Of a stretch of DNA of 30,276 bases, positions 1-6,120 are shown one piece after another. The first letter of the stretch is position 1, and each line of letters begins with the position of its first letter. The DNA comes from a virus. The stretch is taken from IMG/VR virus record IMGVR_UViG_3300042090_002588, positions 1-30,276 of that record; one strand, written 5' to 3'. Below the pieces are notes generated by a model. It saw only the letters and a program-made list of their open reading frames with translations. It was not told the origin of the DNA and did not search any database. Made by a program: the position numbers and the translations under genes.

Positions 1-480
1 GCCGAGTCACTCCCGGACCCCGTAGACCCCGGTGACGTAGAACGCACGCCGAAGCTAGTTGAACCTCCAAAACCGGCTCTAAAAACGCCTCCTAGCTCCA
101 TAGTGCGCATGGGCGCGGAATCACCTACCGATTCGACCCCTCGAAAAACCCCTAAAGTTTTATCGCAGTCCGCCGATAGAGCCGATAGCGGGAATCCGAG
201 CACCCCATTAGCGAATCATAGTGAGACTAAGCCTCGACCGTGGCGCGATACTACGCCGCGCGCTCAATCCGAAACGCCGTCACCTAATGTGGTTCAAAAT
301 GAATCAAAGCCTATAGAGACCCCGGTTATAGAAAAACCGATGGTAGGGCTATCGCCTGCGCTACGGGCTTCTTTAGGTATGGGCGCGCCGTCACGTATGA
401 GTGCAATGCGCGATAAATACGCAAAGCCTAAGGACGGGACCGCTACGAATGAGCATGATGAAAATGATGATGATGTATAG
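1..480 (+). CDS. C-terminal part of a Pro/Ser/Thr-rich protein (5' end outside window)
   Basis: The frame is open from the first base of the window to a TAG at 478-480, so this is the last 159 codons of a longer gene. An ATG at 103 lies inside the open frame and has no Shine-Dalgarno sequence, so it is probably not the start. The visible part is low-complexity and disordered: many Pro, Ser, Thr and charged residues with repeated TP, SP and KP pairs, ending in a very acidic tail (EHDENDDDV). There are no membrane segments or catalytic motifs. I do not recognise a family. Such tails occur in phage structural or host-interaction proteins, but that is inference only. It is followed by a long gene-free stretch, so it ends a transcription unit. 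Confidence 0.6.
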   Translation, partial: AESLPDPVDPGDVERTPKLVEPPKPALKTPPSSIVRMGAESPTDSTPRKTPKVLSQSADRADSGNPSTPLANHSETKPRPWRDTTPRAQSETPSPNVVQNESKPIETPVIEKPMVGLSPALRASLGMGAPSRMSAMRDKYAKPKDGTATNEHDENDDDV

Positions 481-792
481 ACGATTGAATTCATTAGGCT
501 ATTAGCGTGAGAATCGGCAGATGGACCGGGCATACCCCGCCAAGGTACCGTAATCTTTGGGAATTTACCCTCCCACTTTGAGACACTGGTGAGATTACCC
601 GAATATAAATTTTTTGGGAGTGACCCGAATTTATTATTGTAATTCTTTCAAGCGGGGTAAGTCCGAGACCGCTCTGGTTTATTCAATATTCCAAATTCCA
701 ATATGGAATAATTCCCATTCTGAGACCTCCTCCAACATCCGCCAAAAGATCCGCCATTTGCCTTTCTCTCGGGCTTTTGATATTCTCATTTT
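481..792. other. gene-free stretch with inverted repeats
   Basis: No frame here has a convincing start, a ribosome binding site or protein-like composition. The stretch contains several short inverted repeats: CTCCCA near 570 against TGGGAG near 614; AGCGG near 650 against CCGCT near 670; and ATTCC-AATAT-GGAAT at 695-709. There is also a near-direct repeat of ACCCGAAT around 597 and 625. These could be operators or the upstream part of the tRNA-like transcript that follows. I see no classical terminator with a T-run after the stop codon at 480. Confidence 0.4.
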
Positions 793-897
793 GCGGCGGT
801 GGAGAAACTTTTAGACTCATCCGGAGCCCGGAACCATGGGAATAGAGTGCGCAGCAATACCATGGACTTGTAGGTGTAAATCCTACCCGTCGCACCA
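793..897 (+). ncRNA. tRNA-like element with long variable arm and collapsed anticodon loop
   Basis: A 7-bp acceptor stem forms between GCGGCGG (793-799) and CCGTCGC (887-893, one G-U pair), followed by discriminator A and an encoded CCA (895-897). A D-arm of the Leu/Ser type follows TG (GAG 802-804, CTC 816-818). A perfect 5-bp T-stem (GTAGG 870-874, CCTAC 882-886) closes a 7-nt loop TGTAAAT. The expected anticodon arm is TCCGG/CCGGA (820-832) with only three loop bases (AGC), so no normal 7-nt anticodon loop or U33 exists. The remaining 37 nt form an oversized variable region closed by CCATGG (834-839) and CCATGG (859-864). The D-loop lacks GG and the T-loop lacks TTC, so elbow contacts are altered. 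The 3' end abuts the ribosome binding site of the next gene. It could be a decayed tRNA, or a tRNA mimic used for RNA processing or binding. Ordinary decoding looks unlikely. Confidence 0.6.
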
Positions 898-910
898 AAA
901 GGAGAAATTT

Positions 911-1264
911 ATGAACGAAGGCGTTTTGCGAGTTCCCACGATTATCACCACGAAAGACCAGACCGTCTTACGCATGGCTCGTGTAAAGTTTTCATTTGGG
1001 CTCTGGTTAAAAAATTTCGGGCGTCGTGACTGGGACCCGGATGGTCCGCGGCGGTTCGGTTTCGGACTGGGTCGCTACGAGGTTTTCGAGCCCTTTTCGA
1101 TTCCCAAGGGATCGTCTTTTCGCTTATTCGAACTCGCTATAGTCGATATGAATGTCGATCGGCTTTTGGCCGCTCCCGGCAATCTGGGTCCGAATTTGAA
1201 GTGGACGAAAATCCGCACGTCCGCGCTTGGTCCCAAATTCGAATACGTCGAGGTCGCGGGATAA
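911..1264 (+). CDS. hypothetical protein, 117 aa
   Basis: The start at ATG 911 is set by AAAGGAG seven bases upstream; an ATG further upstream at 836 would run the gene through the tRNA-like element and is rejected. The protein is soluble, rich in Phe, Arg and Gly in its first half (RVKFSFGLWLKNFGRRDWDPDGPRRFGFGLGRYEVF), with a mixed beta-like second half. There are no signal peptide, Cys pairs or catalytic motifs, and I do not recognise a family. It is followed immediately by another small gene at 1265 (TAA, then ATG one base later), so the two are probably one transcript, possibly co-transcribed with the tRNA-like RNA. Confidence 0.6.
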   Translation: MNEGVLRVPTIITTKDQTVLRMARVKFSFGLWLKNFGRRDWDPDGPRRFGFGLGRYEVFEPFSIPKGSSFRLFELAIVDMNVDRLLAAPGNLGPNLKWTKIRTSALGPKFEYVEVAG

Positions 1265-1513
1265 ATGAACAGCTTCATAAAACACGAAGATATCGAACTT
1301 AATCTGGACATGCATTTGCCCCCGTTTGAACTCAAGGGGAAAGGTTGGGCTCACCCGGCTACCCTGATGAAAAGCTGCGCTACGGATGATCTGAGTAAAC
1401 TTTTGACTTTGACGCTTTGGGGTGAAAAAGTCATCGCGGTGGAGCGATTTGCCACGATGCATCAAAACCAGGGTTGGGCGATCAGCCTTCTCCTACCAAA
1501 AAAATTTTGGTAG
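1265..1513 (+). CDS. hypothetical protein, 82 aa
   Basis: The ATG at 1265 directly follows the TAA of the preceding gene, which points to translational coupling; there is no strong Shine-Dalgarno sequence of its own. The product is small, soluble and slightly acidic, with no recognised motif. Its last codons lie inside a long inverted repeat (1493-1513) that also provides the TAG stop, so the gene end and the probable terminator overlap. It converges with the minus-strand gene ending at 1583. Confidence 0.5.
   Translation: MNSFIKHEDIELNLDMHLPPFELKGKGWAHPATLMKSCATDDLSKLLTLTLWGEKVIAVERFATMHQNQGWAISLLLPKKFW
1493..1513. terminator. bidirectional terminator-like hairpin between convergent genes
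   Basis: CTACCAAAA (1493-1501) and TTTTGGTAG (1505-1513) form a perfect 9-bp stem with a loop of three A. It sits exactly where a + strand unit and a - strand unit converge. The run of T inside the 3' arm rather than after it makes it an imperfect intrinsic terminator, so this is a positional inference. Confidence 0.45.
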
Positions 1514-1582
1514 AAAAACCAGCCAATTTGTAATGTAATTATTTCACACGCTCTTGGTTGTCCGGTGAGAGTTCTTCGAGTT

Positions 1583-2209
1583 TCACTTGAAAACCTTTTT
1601 CTGCGTGTCCTCAAAATTTTCGGCAACAGGACTGTCGATCTTTTTGACAGTGTATGGATTTTGGTCAGTTGAAGGATCGATTTTGATATCAATTGTAATA
1701 AATTCAAGAGTTTGTATAGGCTTTACGGTCCACTTTAATTCCGCGCCATCGTAGGAAGCATCTCCGCCGTACATGGCGATTAGTTTGCCGCCCGGTCCCG
1801 AGATCTCGTTATTGTCGTGGAGATAGAGACCTCGCCAAGCCAGAACCTTTTTTACCATATCTCGCGCGGTAACAGTGAACTCCGAAATGAACACTCGATC
1901 CATAGCTTTTTGGAATATGCGATTCATCCAAAGTGCGACCCGTTCCGCCTCGATCGCGCGGATGCGCTTTCGATTTTCTTGGATCTTACGTTCGGTCTTG
2001 GCTAAGGTCAAAACGGCATGTGTGAGGTCGTAGGCGGCTCGGCGCGGCACCAGATCTCGACCGTCGACTACCGATCCATTCCGGTCAAATCGACCGCGGC
2101 AGAAGCCGATGGATTTTCCGGCGAGGAACCGGCGATGTTTCAGGGATTTTTGCAGGGCGACGGCTTTCGCCAGTCTTTGCTTCACTTCTGTAAGTTTTTC
2201 ATTTGGCAT
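1583..2209 (-). CDS. hypothetical protein with N-terminal coiled coil, 208 aa
   Basis: This is a minus-strand gene read from ATG at 2209, with GAGGG just upstream. Residues 1-30 and about 60-95 are rich in Lys, Arg, Glu and Ala in a heptad-like pattern (TLAKTERKIQENRKRIRAIEAERVALW), suggesting a coiled coil. The C-terminal half is mixed alpha/beta with a YGGDASYDGAELKWTVKP segment. No enzyme motif is visible and I do not recognise the family. It is divergent from the genes starting at 2425; the space between holds palindromic operator-like sites. Plus-strand frames opposite are short and unconvincing. Confidence 0.6.
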   Translation of the reverse strand: MPNEKLTEVKQRLAKAVALQKSLKHRRFLAGKSIGFCRGRFDRNGSVVDGRDLVPRRAAYDLTHAVLTLAKTERKIQENRKRIRAIEAERVALWMNRIFQKAMDRVFISEFTVTARDMVKKVLAWRGLYLHDNNEISGPGGKLIAMYGGDASYDGAELKWTVKPIQTLEFITIDIKIDPSTDQNPYTVKKIDSPVAENFEDTQKKVFK

Positions 2210-2255
2210 ACCCTCATGGTCTCAAAAATTTTCCAAAAAATCAATCCAATTTGAA

Positions 2256-2270
2256 TTGTAATACTTACAA
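2256..2270. promoter_or_regulatory. palindromic operator TTGTAATACTTACAA
   Basis: This is a perfect inverted repeat, TTGTAA-TAC-TTACAA, in the divergent intergenic region. The 13-mer TGTAATAYTTACA occurs again at 5979-5991 in another gene-free control region, with one base different in the centre. It overlaps a TACAAT -10-like box on the minus strand (complement of 2255-2260), so a DNA-binding repressor or activator site is likely. Confidence 0.45.
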
Positions 2271-2295
2271 CTACTAATTGTTACTGGAATTGGTA

Positions 2296-2366
2296 TATCG
2301 AAAAATCCCGGAAATTTCGATACATCGAGAGGGACGCATTAAATAAGGGTCTTATTTGTATCGATA
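2296..2366. promoter_or_regulatory. TATCGA-type operator cluster
   Basis: TATCGAAA (2296-2303) and TTTCGATA (2315-2322) form a perfect 8-bp inverted repeat. A third site, the palindrome TATCGATA, lies at 2359-2366. Between them is a 7-bp hairpin AAATAAG-GGT-CTTATTT (2341-2357). The repeated half-site TATCGA suggests a regulator controlling the divergent genes at 2209 (-) and 2425 (+). A TATAAC box at 2391-2396 could be the + strand -10 element. Confidence 0.4.
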
Positions 2367-2424
2367 ACACACAAACTAGAACCTAATTTCTATAACGTGC
2401 ATTATCAAATTGATACCATTGGGT

Positions 2425-2775
2425 ATGGGAAAAATCGGAAAACTCAGGACTCTCGAGGGCAACTGTCTGGCATTTTTCTGCCCCGGTTGTCGTCAAATGC
2501 ACCGGGTTTGGATCGACGCCAAAAACGGATGGACCTTCAACGGTGACTACGATCGACCCACATTCAGTCCGAGCGTCTTGGTCCAAGGCGTGCAACCGAT
2601 GACGGACGACGAATATTCCAGAATCATGAATGGAGAGAAAATAAAGCCTCGACCCATGCGATGCCACACTTTTGTCACCGCAGGGCGAATTCAGTTTCTA
2701 GGAGACTGCCTGCACGCGCTCGCTGGTCAGACCGTCGATTTGCCAAGTCTCCCGCCTGATACAATTGATGAATGA
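2425..2775 (+). CDS. DUF6527-like zinc protein
   Basis: The 116-aa protein resembles the small phage and prophage family DUF6527, whose members carry a CPGC...H motif, a W-x-F-N-G-D segment followed by RPTFSPS, and a C-terminal CHxFVxxGRIQFLxDCxHxLAGQTVDLP. All are visible here: CPGCRQMHRVW, WTFNGDYDRPTFSPSVLV, and CHTFVTAGRIQFLGDCLHALAGQTVDLP. The conserved Cys and His residues suggest zinc binding. The function is unknown. I chose ATG 2425 rather than TTG 2410 because family members start with a short MxKIGKLR-like segment. The stop codon overlaps the ATG of the next gene (ATGA), so translation is coupled to the PDZ protein. Confidence 0.75.
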   Translation: MGKIGKLRTLEGNCLAFFCPGCRQMHRVWIDAKNGWTFNGDYDRPTFSPSVLVQGVQPMTDDEYSRIMNGEKIKPRPMRCHTFVTAGRIQFLGDCLHALAGQTVDLPSLPPDTIDE

Positions 2776-3296
2776 GAAAACTACCTTTCATTCTCTCAGT
2801 CCTTTTGCACTTGTCCTTTTTTCTTTTCATCGCAACCTACCAGGGCGGCGGGGATTCAGGTCATCCAGGCAAAGTCCGTGAAAAGGGCAATCAAGCGCGC
2901 GAGATGCAAAAACCGGTCGACATTGTACCCAAGGTCGTCGATGTTGAAATAATTACAATGGAGAAGGGTCCAGGAAAAATTCCCGCGGTTTCCACTCCGC
3001 CGGAGAAAAAGAGCCCGGTCGGAATCAAGCAATGTGAGGGCGATAAATGGTTCGGCGGCATCGGAATCATGGATGACTGGATGCAAGGGGACGTGATTGA
3101 GCAAGTCTACGCGGGGTACCCCGCGGCGCGAGCCGGTCTCAAAGTCGGCGACAAGATCCTTTATGTGGACGGACTTCCGCCAGACATCGGTCAAATTCGT
3201 GGTGAACCTGGAACGGTAGTGATCCTCACAATCAGCCGGTTGGGCGCGACTTATCAGATCCCAATCGTGCGCGAGAAAATCTGCACCGATCGTTGA
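2772..3296 (+). CDS. membrane-anchored PDZ-domain protein
   Basis: Residues 1-22 are a short basic start plus one hydrophobic helix (KLPFILSVLLHLSFFLFIA), like the N-terminal anchor of TonB or TolA proteins. Residues 25-90 are a Pro/Lys-rich linker. Residues about 92-170 look like a PDZ domain: FGGIGIMDD, then an AARAGLKVGDKILYVDG core typical of HtrA or GspC PDZ domains, then the TVVILTISR strand. The domain would face the periplasm. It lacks a protease domain, but a membrane-anchored trypsin-like protease is encoded separately at 21078. The ATG overlaps the upstream TGA. It is convergent with the minus-strand gene that ends at 3297. Confidence 0.75.
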   Translation: MRKLPFILSVLLHLSFFLFIATYQGGGDSGHPGKVREKGNQAREMQKPVDIVPKVVDVEIITMEKGPGKIPAVSTPPEKKSPVGIKQCEGDKWFGGIGIMDDWMQGDVIEQVYAGYPAARAGLKVGDKILYVDGLPPDIGQIRGEPGTVVILTISRLGATYQIPIVREKICTDR

Positions 3297-3722
3297 TTAT
3301 AGATTTCGACCCAACAAATCCAACGCTTCTTTTTTGTGCGTCTTGTACCAAGCGTGATATTTCATTCCGCTTAAAAAACAGTTCATGAGACATTCTCCCC
3401 AGCGATCCGTGGCTAACTCAGCCTTGTAAGCATAATTGACGGTCATTCGACCGCCGCCGGGAGTGTAGTACCTACCGTAGATGTCATTTTCGAAACAATA
3501 GATATGAGCAAGTTCATGGAAAAATGTACCCAGTAGCTCTCTCAAATTTTTGTATTCCCCTTTGGGGTTCGGGTAAAGATTGATGTGTCTTTGATGTACG
3601 TCGACGTCTCCAAAAGAGTAATCTTCCCAATCTGGATCTTTGTTGAAAACTGTAGTCGCGCCATATTGAGTAGAGACTTCTAGGATAAAATCTTTGACTT
3701 CTTTGAAATTCAACTTCGCCAT
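3297..3722 (-). CDS. putative zinc metallopeptidase (HExxH)
   Basis: The 141-aa protein has the zinc metallopeptidase motif HELAH (H69, E70, H73) in the helix TFFHELAHIYCF. A downstream acidic helix, AELATDRWGE (residues 101-110), can supply the third zinc ligand, as in ImmA/IrrE-, SprT- or gluzincin-like small phage peptidases. There is no signal peptide, so it probably acts in the cytoplasm. The start codon overlaps the stop of the upstream gene (TAATG), which implies coupled translation within the minus-strand cassette. The substrate is unknown. Confidence 0.65.
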   Translation of the reverse strand: MAKLNFKEVKDFILEVSTQYGATTVFNKDPDWEDYSFGDVDVHQRHINLYPNPKGEYKNLRELLGTFFHELAHIYCFENDIYGRYYTPGGGRMTVNYAYKAELATDRWGECLMNCFLSGMKYHAWYKTHKKEALDLLGRNL

Positions 3723-3907
3723 TACATATGCCGATAGGTTTTGAAAACTTCTTTGGTGATTGCATCTTTGCGAGCCTGTTCTTTTTCACGACAATGATGG
3801 CAGATAACGTCTCCGTACCCTATGAGATCCGAACCACAATAACAGGGGTTTGGCTCGAAAAGTTCGACCAGAAATTCTAAGAACTTTGAGAGAATTCTAA
3901 GTTTCAC
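3722..3907 (-). CDS. small zinc-ribbon protein, 61 aa
   Basis: I place the start at GTG 3907 because AAAAGGAG lies five bases upstream on the minus strand; longer starts would overlap the preceding gene far more. The N-terminal 22 residues form an amphipathic or hydrophobic helix (LRILSKFLEFLVELF). This is followed by CYCGSDLIGYGDVICHHC, a C-x-C...C-x2-C zinc ribbon, and a basic helical tail. It overlaps the end of the Tat-signal gene by 11 bases, and its stop overlaps the start of the metallopeptidase, so the three form one coupled unit. The role is unknown. Confidence 0.6.
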   Translation of the reverse strand: MKLRILSKFLEFLVELFEPNPCYCGSDLIGYGDVICHHCREKEQARKDAITKEVFKTYRHM

Positions 3908-4118
3908 GATATCTCCTTTTGAGATAGGCTCTGAACGTGGCATCTTTAATTGGTCTACCATCACTTTTATCCGGGAGATAAACCCACGGTCGGCAATTTC
4001 CACATTCTGAAAGGTGTCGATACAATCTCGGTTTGATTGGCAATGTCCAAATCTTTTGAGGCAGGATAATGCAGGCAGAAGCTACAGAGAGTAACTGGAT
4101 GAAACTTCGACGAGTCAT
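3897..4118 (-). CDS. small protein with Tat-like signal peptide, 73 aa
   Basis: The N-terminus MTRRSFIQLLSVASACIIL matches a twin-arginine export signal: TRRSFI close to the consensus S/T-R-R-x-F-L-K, followed by a moderately hydrophobic stretch. The rest is short, basic and contains CGNC. Tat signals imply export of a folded or cofactor-bearing protein to the periplasm, but the mature part is only about 45 residues. The ATG follows the TAG of the membrane protein upstream with no gap (TAGATG). I know of no close family. Confidence 0.55.
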   Translation of the reverse strand: MTRRSFIQLLSVASACIILPQKIWTLPIKPRLYRHLSECGNCRPWVYLPDKSDGRPIKDATFRAYLKRRYRET

Positions 4119-4712
4119 CTATGCCTGCCTGTTAAATTGGATCGTGTTGAAAGTCCGCGGCACGCCATACGAACTTTGTGGAGCCTGGACATCTTTCGGT
4201 ACGAGTTTGGAGCCGATCCACAGAAGGTAGAGTCCTGGAGGAAACGGCTGCCATCCGAAAATGCTTGGCAATCCGTTCCAATTGAACTGTAGATAAAAAC
4301 AAGAGAAAAGTCCGCACCAGCAGCAAAACCATTGAGGGATTTTGGTGTCGTACAAACTCGAATTCGTTTGATTACCAGTAAAGCCTACTTCGCTGGGATT
4401 AACGTAGCAGTGAATCAAGGGGATTTTAGTTATGGAGGCAAGGGGGTTGCGCATCGCGCACCATCGCCAAATCACCGAATAAAAGTTGGTTATCGTCGGC
4501 CAGTAACTATTATTGTAAATTCCGTCGGTGCTGTTGTCATACAGAGCCATTATCGACCAAGTGAAATGGTAGAGCCCCGTCGCCGAATCTTGCTCATAGG
4601 CTCCGCAAGCTGCGGCTAAAGGCACAAGAATCCAGCCCACAATATAAAGCGGTATCCATAATAGTAGGAAGTAGACCGGTAGCCAAATTGAAAGCCAAAG
4701 TAATCGCCACAT
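4119..4712 (-). CDS. membrane protein, DUF7338-like
   Basis: The chosen start is the ATG at 4712, preceded by GGA at a suitable distance; this puts a strong double hydrophobic segment at the N-terminus (LLWLSIWLPVYFLLLWIPLYIVGWILVPLAAA). The middle contains WCAMRNPLASITKIP, reminiscent of small phage membrane proteins annotated DUF7338 that carry an R-N-P-A-S-N-like motif. It is Trp-, Tyr- and Asn-rich. The function is unknown. It is the first gene of the minus-strand cassette (4712 down to 3297) and is divergent from the gene starting at 4842, sharing a short control region with an inverted repeat. Confidence 0.6.
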   Translation of the reverse strand: MWRLLWLSIWLPVYFLLLWIPLYIVGWILVPLAAACGAYEQDSATGLYHFTWSIMALYDNSTDGIYNNSYWPTITNFYSVIWRWCAMRNPLASITKIPLIHCYVNPSEVGFTGNQTNSSLYDTKIPQWFCCWCGLFSCFYLQFNWNGLPSIFGWQPFPPGLYLLWIGSKLVPKDVQAPQSSYGVPRTFNTIQFNRQA

Positions 4713-4738
4713 GAATCCATTGTCGTCGGTCGCGGGTC

Positions 4739-4781
4739 TTGACGCAAGTAAGAAAGAAAGTGTATTGTTATGGTACACTTT
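4739..4781 (+). promoter_or_regulatory. sigma-70-type promoter overlapped by an operator palindrome
   Basis: TTGACG (4739-4744) and TATTGT (4763-4768) are separated by 18 bases and face the gene at 4842. A perfect inverted repeat, AAAGTGTA (4757-4764) and TACACTTT (4774-4781), covers the -10 box and the expected transcription start. A protein bound there would block the promoter, so repression is likely. The same site also lies upstream of the divergent minus-strand cassette. Confidence 0.5.
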
Positions 4782-4841
4782 AAGCAGAATTGGCGTGACG
4801 TCAGTTCCAAAATGGGTCGTGATGATCCAAAGGAGAAAATT

Positions 4842-5393
4842 ATGCGAACCGCAAAGGTCGCGCTTGGCCGCGCCAAAAAGCCTCTCAGTGAATCTGAGAA
4901 ACTCGTCAAAGCCCTGGACAAGGGCAATAAAGCTAAAAGTGAAAAAGATTTAGAACAGGGGACTTCTCTGAAGGTAGAAAATATTTACCTTCCGCTGAAT
5001 CATCTGTTTAATCAAGCAGCTAAACGCGCTTTTGAGCGACATGTTGATCAAGAATTTACCGAGCGCAAAGTCTCTTATGTAACTTCCCTAGAAAGGGAGG
5101 TTATTGATGAGGTCAGATATTTTGGTTCTGTGGCAGTAGGAGAGCGTAAAATTTTTGACGCCGCTCAAAAAGTCGCTAATCAGATAAACTTCTATTGCGA
5201 CAAGGGATTTGTCACCGGACAACTTTGCAAACTAATCATGGTTCAACTAGCAACAGAGCCCCATCAATTAGAGCGTTGGGCAATAGTTTCATATGTGGCT
5301 CTCTCCCCCGAAGGTATAGCCTTTTTGAAAAGCAATCCGACGAAGATAGAGTTCGAAGTCGGATCTGTACCTTTCACCTCAGACGATTCGTAA
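4842..5393 (+). CDS. hypothetical protein, 183 aa
   Basis: The ATG at 4842 has AAAGGAG eight bases upstream and is preferred over the frame-internal ATG at 4770, which lies within the promoter. The protein has a basic N-terminal tail (RTAKVALGRAKKPLSESEKLVKALDKGNKAKSEK), then a helical, charged body with no membrane segment. I recognise no enzyme motif. It is expressed from the promoter at 4739-4768, and the next gene starts 13 bases downstream with its own ribosome binding site, so the two probably form an operon. Confidence 0.6.
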   Translation: MRTAKVALGRAKKPLSESEKLVKALDKGNKAKSEKDLEQGTSLKVENIYLPLNHLFNQAAKRAFERHVDQEFTERKVSYVTSLEREVIDEVRYFGSVAVGERKIFDAAQKVANQINFYCDKGFVTGQLCKLIMVQLATEPHQLERWAIVSYVALSPEGIAFLKSNPTKIEFEVGSVPFTSDDS

Positions 5394-5406
5394 AGGAACA
5401 TGAATC

Positions 5407-5928
5407 ATGGAAAATAAAATTGAAGAAATATTTAACGCCGATTATGAATTACCAATAGTAAGTTGGGAACAATACTTTAACATCATAGTGCGCGAACGGG
5501 CTTTTCAATTGGTGGAGCAATACGTAGCCCAAACTGGATTCGATGCAGTCCCTCATTTTGATCCAGAGGGCAAAGCTACAGAATCAACAGATTCACTTTA
5601 TGAGAGATCTTTTCAATTGGTTCAAGAATTGAAGACTCCGGTAGAGGACGTGCGAAAACAGTTCCTCGATCAACTAAAGAAAGTTGAATCTCAAGTCTTC
5701 GCATCAGATTTTCAAGATTCTATAGAATTGGCAGCAATGGATGCACTTGAAAAATTCGTGGAACTTGAAAGAAGTGTAGTAGTCGATATGGGCAATGAAG
5801 AGTATATTTTGGCTCCAACTTCGAAAGATCATTTGGTCTTGAGGATGATCGATTTCGTGCAAGGAACTCTCATTGTTTATACCCCTTGCAAATTTATTAA
5901 GTTCCAACTTCCGAAAAAAAGTCCATAA
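5407..5928 (+). CDS. hypothetical protein, 173 aa
   Basis: ATG 5407 follows AAAGGAA ten bases upstream. The protein is acidic and helical (VEDVRKQFLDQLKKVESQVF; FQDSIELAAMDALEKFVELER) with a beta-rich C-terminus (EEYILAPTSKDHLVLRMIDFVQGTLIVYTP). There is no signal, zinc or catalytic motif, and no family is recognised. It is the second gene of the pair with the 4842 gene. Its last codons lie within a terminator-like hairpin. Confidence 0.6.
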   Translation: MENKIEEIFNADYELPIVSWEQYFNIIVRERAFQLVEQYVAQTGFDAVPHFDPEGKATESTDSLYERSFQLVQELKTPVEDVRKQFLDQLKKVESQVFASDFQDSIELAAMDALEKFVELERSVVVDMGNEEYILAPTSKDHLVLRMIDFVQGTLIVYTPCKFIKFQLPKKSP

Positions 5929-5945
5929 ACTTCGGAAGTTTTGGG
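5906..5945 (+). terminator. terminator-like hairpin over the stop codon
   Basis: AACTTCCGAA (5906-5915) and TTCGGAAGTT (5931-5940) form a perfect 10-bp stem with a 15-nt loop that contains the TAA stop of the preceding gene. A short T-run (GTTTT) follows. It probably ends the transcript from 4739 and separates it from the control region downstream. Confidence 0.5.
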
Positions 5946-5978
5946 CAAAAATTTCGGAAAAATAGGGCAATTATTTCC

Positions 5979-5991
5979 TGTAATATTTACA
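5979..5991. promoter_or_regulatory. palindromic operator TGTAATATTTACA
   Basis: TGTAA-TAT-TTACA is a perfect inverted repeat and the second copy of the motif found at 2256-2270. On the + strand it runs into TACAAT (5988-5993), a -10-like box. Two matching sites in two separate control regions suggest one trans-acting regulator. Confidence 0.45.
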
Positions 5992-5997
5992 ATCGTT

Positions 5998-6074
5998 AAA
6001 GTACGTTTTTCGTACTTTGTCGCAAAATGTAGCAAAATGCAACATTACGCTACAATATGTTGCTTCCCGCAACA
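5998..6074. repeat. stacked inverted repeats
   Basis: There are three perfect stems in a row: AAAGTACG-TTTTT-CGTACTTT (5998-6018), TGTAGC (6028-6033) against GCTACA (6049-6054), and TGTTGC-TTCCC-GCAACA (6058-6074). GCAACAT (6039-6045) can also pair with ATGTTGC (6057-6063), so two of the hairpins are mutually exclusive. No frame codes here. This may be a multi-operator control region or part of a replication origin. Confidence 0.5.
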
Positions 6075-6075
6075 C

Positions 6076-6118
6076 GGTACCAAAATTGGTACCAAAAAAC
6101 GGTACGAATTTTGGTACC
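6076..6118. repeat. array of four GGTAC(C/G) sites at 12-13 bp spacing
   Basis: GGTACC starts at 6076 and 6088, GGTACG at 6101, and GGTACC again at 6113. The outer parts, GGTACCAAAATT (6076-6087) and AATTTTGGTACC (6107-6118), form a perfect 12-bp inverted repeat. Spacing close to one helical turn would place bound proteins on nearly the same face of the DNA. This regularity suggests iteron-like or cooperative operator sites. Confidence 0.5.
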
Positions 6119-6120
6119 AT

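Noticed and set aside
614-898. Short open frames across the tRNA-like element
   Set aside because: No ribosome binding sites; the conserved pairings point to RNA rather than protein.
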